From NCBI GenBank assembly GCA_030533385.1, contig JAUNJG010000019.1, positions 1-32,215 on the forward strand: a DNA stretch of 32,215 bases, read 5' to 3'. The notes under the pieces are model-generated. The model saw nothing but the letters and a program-made list of their open reading frames with translations. It was not told where the DNA came from and ran no database searches. The position numbers and the translations under genes were made by a program. The DNA comes from Eubacteriales bacterium (GTDB taxonomy: Bacteria; Bacillota; Clostridia; Lachnospirales; Lachnospiraceae). Shown here piece after piece: positions 7,703-16,600 of this stretch (within the stretch, counting starts at the first letter, position 1; each line of letters starts with the position of its first letter).

Positions 7703-8869
7703 TTAAACAGTCTTCTTCCATTCGAGGTACAGACTTTTCACTTCATTGATCGGCAGTTCAAACATGCTGGCAAGGTCATTCAGTGACAACGTGTTGTCTG
7801 TCACTTTACTGAAAAACACTTTCACCCGTTTCAAACGCTCTTCTTCTCTTCCTGCCTCTCTTCCCTCTTTTCTTCCCTCTTTTCTTCCCTGCTCCCTGCT
7901 TTCCTCCATCCTTGCTTCCATGATGTACTCGTCTCTGGTTTTGATTTTCAGCATTTTTATCACGTCTCCTTCTGAGCCTAGATACTTCACGAATTCCCTG
8001 AATCTTTCCTCTTTTAGCAACATACTTACCTTTTCTTCAAATACGTCCAGTGCCAGGTTCTTGTTGTTTGTCTCTTTCACGCATCTTCTGTACTCTTTAT
8101 ACAAGGTCGTGAGTTCTCTGGCAAAGAGGGAGTACTCTCCTATTACCATGTGGCTTTCCTCCGTCAGTATCAAAACCCTTGCGTTTAAAAAATGGTTGCT
8201 GCCGCTAAAGTGTATCTGGGAAAAGTCCAGCCAGTAAGTGCCTTCTTCGTACCTTACATGCCTTCTGTTTTTTAGGGTCTGTTCTGTTTCCAATGGGAAC
8301 ACCACGCAGAATATCGGCTCCTGCAAATCCAAGATGCCGGTTCCGTACATGTTTTGGTTCTTTCTAAAGACATAGTATGTCATGGTCTGCACATAGTATA
8401 CCAGTATCCTGAAGACGATGTTCGGTGACCAGGTTGACTGCTCTTCCAGCAGGATTATGTGCCTGTCGCCCACAGAAAAGGACACGTCGTTATAGAATGA
8501 CTTGAAGATAGATGTGCTGATTGCCTCGTCTCTCACGTCGTCCTCTCTGAGGTTTGGGTCGTAGGGGATATTCAGAATATCGCACACCCTCTTGAAGATG
8601 CCGAGGGCAAGCTCCGTGTTCTTGAATGCCTTTACGAACAGCTCGTCCTTTGACTTTGGGTTTGGTGTCCCTCTTCCATGGGAGGTGTCGTACCCCATGT
8701 AACAGAGGTAGGACATCGCACTTTCGTTTTCCAACAGAGACTGTATCGTCTCCTTTATCTCGGCGGACACTTCAAACTTCTGCCCGTCGATGTCGATTTG
8801 GAAGGCACCGACGGACTCTTCTCTCCACCGGAGACCTCCTATCTCGTCTTCTTCATTCATAATGCCCAT
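7703..8869 (-). CDS. Rpn/PD-(D/E)XK nuclease family (transposase-like) protein
   Basis: 388 aa. The N-terminal two thirds match the recombination-promoting nuclease (Rpn)/PD-(D/E)XK transposase-like family. The core reads YNDVSFSVGDRHIILLEEQS followed by TWSPNIVFRIL, placing D128 and E142/E143-Q144 as the likely catalytic D-E-Q set. The C-terminal tail has a charged RKEGRKEGREAGREEER coiled segment, also usual in this family. RpnA-type proteins are Ca2+-stimulated DNases that promote recombination; many copies occur in Lachnospiraceae genomes. The start MGIM is chosen because GGAAAGGTGG lies upstream; an alternative in-frame ATG at 8890 overlaps the -10 box. It has its own promoters and terminator and is not part of the pilus operon. 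Confidence 0.85.
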   Translation of the reverse strand: MGIMNEEDEIGGLRWREESVGAFQIDIDGQKFEVSAEIKETIQSLLENESAMSYLCYMGYDTSHGRGTPNPKSKDELFVKAFKNTELALGIFKRVCDILNIPYDPNLREDDVRDEAISTSIFKSFYNDVSFSVGDRHIILLEEQSTWSPNIVFRILVYYVQTMTYYVFRKNQNMYGTGILDLQEPIFCVVFPLETEQTLKNRRHVRYEEGTYWLDFSQIHFSGSNHFLNARVLILTEESHMVIGEYSLFARELTTLYKEYRRCVKETNNKNLALDVFEEKVSMLLKEERFREFVKYLGSEGDVIKMLKIKTRDEYIMEARMEESREQGRKEGRKEGREAGREEERLKRVKVFFSKVTDNTLSLNDLASMFELPINEVKSLYLEWKKTV

Positions 8870-8888
8870 GGCACACCACCTTTCCCTC

Positions 8889-8916
8889 ATTATACCACAT
8901 CCATAACGTTTGTCCA
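8889..8916 (-). promoter_or_regulatory. Proximal promoter of the nuclease gene
   Basis: On the minus strand TGGACA (8911-8916) and a perfect TATAAT (8889-8894) are 16 bp apart and point into the nuclease gene. The spacer ends in GATGTGG, as in the second copy 152 bp upstream. Confidence 0.7.
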
Positions 8917-8946
8917 GGCAGACAGTCAGCCCTAAATAGGCTCACT

Positions 8947-9015
8947 TCACACCGGTGCTTCCATCAAAACCCAGGTTACAGCCGTCTGGAACGAAACTCC
9001 ATCTCGGTCAAGCAT
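8947..9015 (-). CDS. Possible 22-aa leader peptide
   Basis: Between the two duplicated promoters lies a short frame (MLDRDGVSFQ...LMEAPV) starting with ATG at 9015. GGGAAA is a weak ribosome binding site eight bases before it. It contains the 20-base word also seen at 144-163. It could be a leader peptide or simply a fragment of a larger degraded gene. Support is weak. Confidence 0.2.
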   Translation of the reverse strand: MLDRDGVSFQTAVTWVLMEAPV

Positions 9016-9040
9016 TGTCAGCATTTCCCATTTCTACTAT

Positions 9041-9068
9041 ATTATACCACATCTGTATCATTTGTCTA
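9041..9068 (-). promoter_or_regulatory. Distal, duplicated promoter upstream of the nuclease
   Basis: Minus strand TAGACA (9063-9068) and TATAAT (9041-9046) with 16-bp spacing. Over 28 bp it matches the proximal promoter at about 23 positions, including an identical GATGTGGTATAAT, so the two promoters look like a sequence duplication. Confidence 0.65.
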
Positions 9069-9086
9069 CACCATTCGCATCCCTCT

Positions 9087-9120
9087 AAAAAAGAAATACC
9101 CACCTGTGACAGTGGGTATT
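9087..9120 (-). terminator. Terminator after the transglutaminase gene (TGTCACAG loop)
   Basis: Minus strand AATACCCAC and GTGGGTATT form a perfect 9-bp stem around the loop TGTCACAG, followed by TCTTTTTTAG. The stem is nearly the same as the one at 23774-23806. It lies about 120 bp after the transglutaminase stop codon. Confidence 0.8.
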
Positions 9121-9241
9121 CCTGATACTGCTGGGTTAAACCAATCACCTTTGGGTGAAGTCCCTTTTGTTACCTTGTGAAAAGATGCTGGGCTAAAGCA
9201 TTGTACAACCATCTCAACCCAAATGGGCTGCACAAAGATCA

Positions 9242-10441
9242 CTACCTATTCCTGTACTCTCCTGTGTCCCAGATGGTAATATGTCTTACTGTGAATCTAG
9301 TTGGGCCTTCTTCTGGTAAAGGTATTTCCTCTCTTCCAACGAAACTATTAGCAAACCTTGTGCTGGTACAACTATACGGTTTCCATACTGGATCTGGTAT
9401 ATGATTTTCATTAAATTCTGCATCAGATTTCATAAAACATCTATAGTTAATGAACTTTTTCTGATCCATCCATGTGACATCCACGTTGTACCATTCTCCA
9501 TCCACACAGACCTGATTCCAGGCATGATTATTTCCACTTAAAAAAAGATTTTGCACACTAACTGCATCAAGTAAAGTACTGTAAGCAAGTGCATAACCTT
9601 GACATACTGCCTTTCCATAAAAAATAGGGCCTACTGCTCTGTACGCCCCTTTTGCCTCATATGTATAATCATATTCACAATTCTCACACAACCAGTTTGC
9701 TAAAAGCAAACACTTGTCCACATCACTATAGTTTTCCACCCCGTTAGGAAAGATAGTTGGTAAAATAGCACTTATTTTTTCTTTAACCCGTTTTACATCC
9801 TCATCACTACCTGCAACATTATAGTCTATAATCCCTTTGTCCTGTGCCCTTTTTCTCCAGGAGCCATTCACCTTCTCATAACCGATGGCGGTCACTTTAT
9901 CCCCAATTTTTATCCCTTTGACAATAAACTCAAAATCCCCAAAATCTTTTTTACCTTTGTAAGTTTTTCTGTAGACCCCGACCGGCGTAATCAGCTCTAT
10001 CATCTTAGGAGACTTACTGTTATTAAAACGAAAATTGCCTGTAATCTCAGAACCACGTCCGTCAGTGTCTGGATACAAGCAATGTAACTCTACCTTATAT
10101 TTATTTTCTTTTTTCACCTTTACTTTGTATGTCACGGTTTTCTTTCCGTATTTCGCTGTCAGCGTGGTTGTTCCCGGATTTTTTCCATAAAGAATGGCGC
10201 TTTTCTTTCCCTTTCTTTTGACTGTTGCTATCTTTTTATTTTTCACGGACCACTTTACTTTGTACTTTGACTTCTTGATAGTAATTTTCCCACCACACGT
10301 GTCTTGCATTATAGTGATAGTCTTTTTAGGCTTCTGTTTTTTTGCCTTTGCTGCCTGCACCTCCACTGTGCCTGTGGCAAAACACAAACCCAGCACACCG
10401 ACGGCCATCAATCCGCTAAATAACCTTCTTGTTTCTTTCAT
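9242..10441 (-). CDS. Secreted Big2-transglutaminase-like protein
   Basis: 399 aa. A signal peptide (hydrophobic residues 8-23, likely cleavage after VEVQA30) leads into a lysine-rich Ig-like Big2 domain (about 41-110; ITIKKSKYKVKWSVKNKK, then GTTTLTAKYGKKTVTYKV). A middle region (115-210) I do not recognise follows. The C-terminal transglutaminase-like domain has Cys280 in KAVCQGYALAY, His306 in NNHAWNQV and Asp321 in YNVDVTW, the expected Cys-His-Asp triad. Such exported proteins act as proteases or cross-linkers at the cell surface; which applies here is unknown. There is no sorting signal. The ATG is preceded by a very strong AAGGAGG. The gene lies just downstream of the pilus operon, behind that operon's terminator, so it is separately transcribed. 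Confidence 0.85.
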   Translation of the reverse strand: MKETRRLFSGLMAVGVLGLCFATGTVEVQAAKAKKQKPKKTITIMQDTCGGKITIKKSKYKVKWSVKNKKIATVKRKGKKSAILYGKNPGTTTLTAKYGKKTVTYKVKVKKENKYKVELHCLYPDTDGRGSEITGNFRFNNSKSPKMIELITPVGVYRKTYKGKKDFGDFEFIVKGIKIGDKVTAIGYEKVNGSWRKRAQDKGIIDYNVAGSDEDVKRVKEKISAILPTIFPNGVENYSDVDKCLLLANWLCENCEYDYTYEAKGAYRAVGPIFYGKAVCQGYALAYSTLLDAVSVQNLFLSGNNHAWNQVCVDGEWYNVDVTWMDQKKFINYRCFMKSDAEFNENHIPDPVWKPYSCTSTRFANSFVGREEIPLPEEGPTRFTVRHITIWDTGEYRNR

Positions 10442-10605
10442 AATGTTACCTCCTTCATTTTACTACATAGTTTAACATAGTTTTGGTTTTATATAAAGAC
10501 CTTTTTATAAAGCTTTGTTCTCAAAACTAACCATTTCAACATGGGACTATGCATTGGCAACATCCCGTGCCATCTTGCTTGCATAAGGAGGTGGTATTCC
10601 TCGGT

Positions 10606-10639
10606 TAAAAAGGACATCGGCCCTTTCGAGCCGGTGCCC
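10606..10639 (-). terminator. Terminator of the pilus operon
   Basis: Minus strand GGGCACCGGC and GCCGATGTCC pair with one mismatch and one G-U, with an 8-nt loop, then TTTTTAACC. It sits about 20 bp after the stop codon of the giant adhesin. Its U-tract runs directly into a TTTAACC heptamer (GGTTAAA, 10603-10609, on the plus strand). Confidence 0.65.
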
Positions 10640-10656
10640 CTGCGTGCTTGGCTAAA

Positions 10657-13600
10657 TTAGTGTTTCCGTTTTCTTTTAAATCCGGTAAACACCAGCACGT
10701 TTACTGACAAGATGCCGGTCAGCCAGAACAAAGCGGACAAGACATCCTTCTTCTCTCCGGTCATTGGCATCCTCATGGAACCGTGGTTTGTCACGGTGTA
10801 TGTCAGGTTGTAAATATTGTAAGTATCGTTTTCCACGGAATAGATGGCATTGGTCAAGTCGATGTTCTTCGCCGCCGCCTCTTCTTCCGTCACCGCCATC
10901 GGTAAAGTCACGTCGATTGGCTGTGTCAGGAGGTTGTGTCCCTTGACGGTTTTTATCTCCGTGATGGTGTAATTGCCGCACGGGATTTCATCAAAGACCA
11001 CCTCTCCGTTCTTGCCCGTCGTCAGTTCCATGGCAGTCCATGCTTGATCATCCAGGCTCTCCAGTTTGAACGTGACGCCTTCCAAAGGTGTCTTTCCGTC
11101 CTTGTCAAGCTTCACTATGTTCAGTTTACCCTGGTTTGGTATGTTGGTAAAGGATGCGGACATTTCTTCCGAGAAGTTATCGACATTAATATCGAACCTT
11201 ACGGAAACATTGCCATTTTCATCCCGCTCCTTGACACCATTCCTGATTCCATCCACATTGTCAAGCAGGTAAACTTTATTGTATTTTTTCTCCGAGAGAT
11301 GATAGATTCCCATATCAAGATTTCCAAAAGCTGCCTTCACAACGGCAAATCCGTCATTGGTAAACTCCACACGGCTCTTGTCCGCAAAACTTAAAGATTT
11401 CATTTGGTAATAATCTCCCTTCATCGTCTTCCCTTCTAAGGCGAACATGAAATTCGGGAAGTAGGAGTTCGGCTTTCCGGCGCTGTGTGCGACCAGATAG
11501 TCGTAAACCTTTTTGTCCATCTTTTTCTCAACGACTATACCTCCAAATCTCACGGTGGTGTCGTTTATTATCTTCGTCGAATAGTATATTCCGTCAGGAC
11601 TGTTTCCTGCGATATTTGTTACTGTTCTTGTCTCATAATAAGGGACTTCTGAAACCTCTTTCCATTCGTACTTGATTTCGTTCCCGTTATCGTCAAACTT
11701 CTTTAAGTCTACGGCGTCTGCCTTCCATGAGGATTTGTCATTCAGGGTCACTTTCCCGTTCTTGACATGCTGTCTGCTCGTGGTTATCTTCCCATCAATC
11801 TTTCTTGTAAATGTGACGTCAAACTCCTTCACAATCTCCCCGTTGGCGTAAAGGCTGACCTTTATACTGTCTGGTCTTACTCCAAAATAATCATCGCGAT
11901 CATTCCATGTCTTTTGCACCGGACAGTGGGTGTATACCTCATGTTTGTTCGTGATGGTGGTAACAGTATCCGTCGTCTGTGAGCTGCTCTCCACGTATCC
12001 CGTCCTTGGGTTGTCAGTCAAAAATTTCAGATTCTGGGAACCTGCTGACCTGTCCTCCACCCACTCATAATGGTATTCTGCCCCTCTGCTGTCATAAATC
12101 GGAAGCACTTTTGCCGTCGTGTATTTCCAGCTGTTGCTCTGGTCCAGCGTCACCTTTTCATATTGAGGGAACGGCTTTCCGTTTTGCAACAGAGTAACGA
12201 TGACTTGTGAAGGTCGTATTTTATCATAATTGTTATTATCATCCCATACCTTACAAACGGTGCGGCTTGTCTTCGGATCGTTAGTGAATTCGTTGACGAA
12301 GGTCACAGTGCTTGGATGGTACGGGTCAGTGGATTCTGTGATTTCCACATTCCCCACTTGCTGCCACTTCGAGCCTTGCGGAATCACTTCCGAATAGGTG
12401 TAGTCCGTCACTGATTTTCCTGCCGGAAGGTCAAGCCATGGAACCGTCCAGTTATTTTCCGGTGTGAGATAAAATCTCTTTGCGACGACGCCCGGATTGT
12501 TCTTTGCGTAAGCAAGGATTTCCAGCTGCTTTGGCATATTTAATTTATCCTTCTTTAACCATTTCTTCGTGATGGTAGGACACGGAGGGTTTTCAAAAGT
12601 GACTGTGAACTCATAAGTCCCGTATTTTCCACTCTCGTCCACTTTGAAGGATGCATCAATATCGTCGAAATTTGACACCAGTCCTTCCAGCTCTCCCTTT
12701 TCAGGGGGCTTGGTTAAATCAATGTTCGGAATGTATGCAACGTGGGTGGACTGCGTGATTAAATATCCTGCCGGCGCCTCCACCTCACGTATCTTGTAAA
12801 GATACTTCGCATTTTTGTCCTTTGCGTAAAGTCCTGTCGGAAGTCCGGTGACAGAGGCGTCTCCTCCATCATCCTTGATTTTCGTCATACTTGTGAGCCT
12901 TGCCACTACGTCACCGTTTTTCACCATAAGTTTTCCATTTTTGTCCACAAGGTCGGTGACTGCCGTGACCTCATATTTTGCCTCCAGTGTAATGTTCTTA
13001 TCCTTTGAGGAAACTTTTCTTATGACAATGTCAATCTTTTTCTCCTCGTTTCCGATTTCCATGGAAATTTCAGGATGCTCCACGGTAAACGGCTCAAAGT
13101 CATAATCGGCAGGGTCCACAACATTGATGGTCACCCGCACGTTCGTGTCGCTGTTGTTCAAGGCAAATTTGGAACTCTTGTCGATGACAATGTCCACTGG
13201 CAGGTCACCCTTCTTTGCGTCCTTCATGTAAGGATAATTCGGCGAGATGGACTTTAAGTCTGCGTCTTCCACATCAATCGGGATAAGCAGCCCGTTAGAG
13301 TATGCCTGATAAAAGTCAAAGTGTTCTGCCTTCAACTTATTGTGCTTCTTCGCCTTCTCACTTACGTTTTGTCCGTTCGGGTTAAAGTAGAAATATCTGC
13401 TGTATACCGGATAAGCAACGATTCCGGTGACCGTCGGCTCCACCGTCTGCAATGGTTCCGGCTTTTCACTTCCTACATAAATCGTTTGCAGGTAGTTGGA
13501 ACCCTGGAACATGGACACGGTGTTGTTTAGGCTGTTCGTGGAGAAGTTGGACAGGTCAAGACTCTTCATCGACTCGTTTGACATGTTCCTAAACATGTTC

Positions 13601-16600
13601 TCCGCAAAAACCATGTACTGGGTGTCAATGTTATTAAACACAATCTCCTTTAGATTAATGCAGTCGTAAAACATGTCAGAACTGTCAAGGTTAAAATAGA
13701 TGACCTGGTCGTTCTTTTGTGAGGAGATAAAGGCGGTCTGCCCATCCCACCACAGTACGACCGTTCCGTCAGTGTCGGCTGACACGTCCTGTTTCTCCTT
13801 TCCTCCAGGTGCCGAAATGTGCGTAAAAATCACCCGCTCTGCGGACTTGATAATAGGGTTTAACTTCTTCCCGGTCGTCAGGAAATAGTTTCCGTGACTT
13901 GTGGCAAAGTCTTCCTCCTCTTCTTCCAGCAAGGTTCCCGCCATCATATCACTGACCTTTGCACCGGTGCCGTCACAGGAGAGGGTAAAATAATGTTTGT
14001 TTTCATCCCGGACATAGCCTTCCGGCGCAGCAATCTCCATGATGTAGTAGTCTCCAAGGAAGAACTCGTCCGTCGTTTTGGAAGGGTCATAGTTGTCCTG
14101 TCTTGTAAAGTAAACATAATCCTCATCAGAGGATACTGCGGTTGATATCAAAGAATCCTTTGCATGTATCAATGTCCCCGCATCATCATAAATATCCTCG
14201 TTGGCGTAAAGTCCAAAAGTGGCTCCCGCCAGATTGTCCGTCTTCTTCATGAACCCTGCGGCCACTGACAAAAGCTCCGTGGCGACGGAACCGTACTTGT
14301 TCACTTTGACTTTTCCCATGATTGGATGGTCTTTGAACACGAATGGTGTCGCCTTGTTCGTCTCCGGCTCCACAGTGTAGACCACCTCCCCGGATTCATC
14401 CAGGGTGACATGGTCTGCGTCAATAGTAAAGTAAACGTCCTGGTATTTAAAATTAGGGTCGGTGGATTCGATTCCGTTGTCCTCCTCTGTGAGCAGGTAT
14501 CCATAAGGAGCATCAATCTCCCGTATCATGTAATCGCCGTAATCAAGGACACAGTCGATTTTTCCAAGCATCTTCTGCTTTTCTGCATTGGAGGAGCCTT
14601 CCGGAACCGCACCGGTCGTCACCCTTGTGACCTCGTCCCATTTTACGCTTCCGTCCTCCTGCACTCTCTTTTTCCTGACGCTGTAGACGGCGCCGTTTAA
14701 TGGTGCCAGCGTTCTCGTTGAGTATTTTTCAAGAAGAATCTTTGCAGGTTTCGCCTTGTTGTTGATGGTGTAGTATTTCTCCTTGATGCTTTCTTTTTCT
14801 TTCTTGCTAAGATAGTTTAAGTCAAATCCCGAATGGACGAATCCCTCCATCCTCGATTCCTCCATCGTGCAATCCTGCGACACGATGTATAGGTCACTTT
14901 CCTCGACATTGACAAACTCGTGGTATGGGGAACCTTTGGTCTGCTTCAGATAATAATCTCCCTGCACCAGGTACGGAATCCAAAATTCCCCTCGGTTGTC
15001 TGTCCTGTATGTTCCGAACACGGAGCCGTCATTCCTGCACAATTCAAACTCCGCATCCTTCTCCCTCCTGGAATCTCCGGACTCATTGGCATCCATCTTC
15101 TTCGTGATTCTTGCAAAGGTGTAATAAACCTTGCCCGGGTTGTTTCCTTTGAAGGAGTATGCTGTCGTCTCTCCCTTTTTCACCATGGTGATTTCTGTCC
15201 CCGTGGAATAAATAGGTGGCATCAGATGATAATCGTCGTCGCCATCCACCTGAAGGACGCAGAATCCCTCCTCGGAAAGCTCGTATCCTGCCGGGAAGTA
15301 TTTTTCACAAACTCCCATCTCATCCGTCTTGTAAGCGTCACCGATGATGGCGTCCTCAAGACTTTTTACAAAGTTCTGTCTCCTTGCCTCGTTCAGGGTG
15401 TCCATCCCGTTCAAAGTGTCTTTTGCTGACGCACTGAGCTTTGCCATGTCAAGGATGTAAAATACTGCACCTGCTTCCGGCAGGGGACTTCCGTCTACCA
15501 GGTTGTTTCCCCTTCCTGTGTAAGTCCTGTCGATTTCCCTCGGTGTCTTGATTTTCTTAATGGACAGGTAATGTCTGTTGTCCGGATTTTCCAGATAATA
15601 ATAAAAAGATTCTGTGCTTCCCTCTTTCACTACAAAGGTTTTGTCTTCCACGAAGTTAAAGCCACTAGCTCCCTTTGTCTGGGTTAAAGTGTAAGTGCCA
15701 GGCGCCAGCTTCTTACTGATGGCGTAACCGTTGCCATCCGTTGTCAACTCCTCCACCTTTGTCCCATTCTTTTGTATCTCAAACACAGCGCCACTCTCGT
15801 CCTTCCTTATGACAGGGAACGTGCCGTCCGCCGCAATGTCGTCTGCATTTCCTGTTTCCGGGCTGACCGTCATCTTTTTAATCTGTACCCGTCCAGGGTC
15901 CTTATTGTAATCAATACAGTCCCCGGCAGGAAGTGTGACGTTTTGATGTTCCTCGTCTATGATGACCGTGTAAGGTCCGATGGCGTAGGAATCATTCTTG
16001 ATGGTTGTCTGGGTTAAAGTGTAAATACCGAAAGGAATGTTCGTCCACTCAACGTAACCGTTGCTATCCGTCGTTTTTTTCACGGAATAATGGGTGCCGT
16101 CCTTTAAAACGTGGGCGCCTTTTAGTTCAAAGGTAATGCCGGATTCCGCCGCATTGTTCGTCTTCGTCCCCTTTAACTTTGTAAACTGGAACCTTCCGTT
16201 CTTTGGCTCTTCCTTCACTACGACTTCCTTTTGGATGACCAGCTTTTCTGACTCTTCTGCATTTCCCGTTATCTCTATCATGTGTACCGTGTCGTCCTTC
16301 TTAAATCCCGGAGGGGATTCCGTCTCTATCAGGTACATTTTCCCTGCCGGAAGATTTGGTATTGTCACAGACAGGCTCTCCGGCATGGTGATGCTCTTTA
16401 GCAGGGTGTCCTTTGGCAGGGCGAATCCTTTGGAATTGTACAAGGTCTCCGCCGCCCGCAGTTCGTATTTCGCTCCAACAGGGGAATACTTGGCATCATA
16501 CTTGTCCGTTGTTGCCACTTTCTTGACAGTAAGTTCCAGCTTTTGCGGCTGGTTGTAAAAGCTGAAGGCAAGTCCTGTCGTGGTGGCATACTCTGTATCC

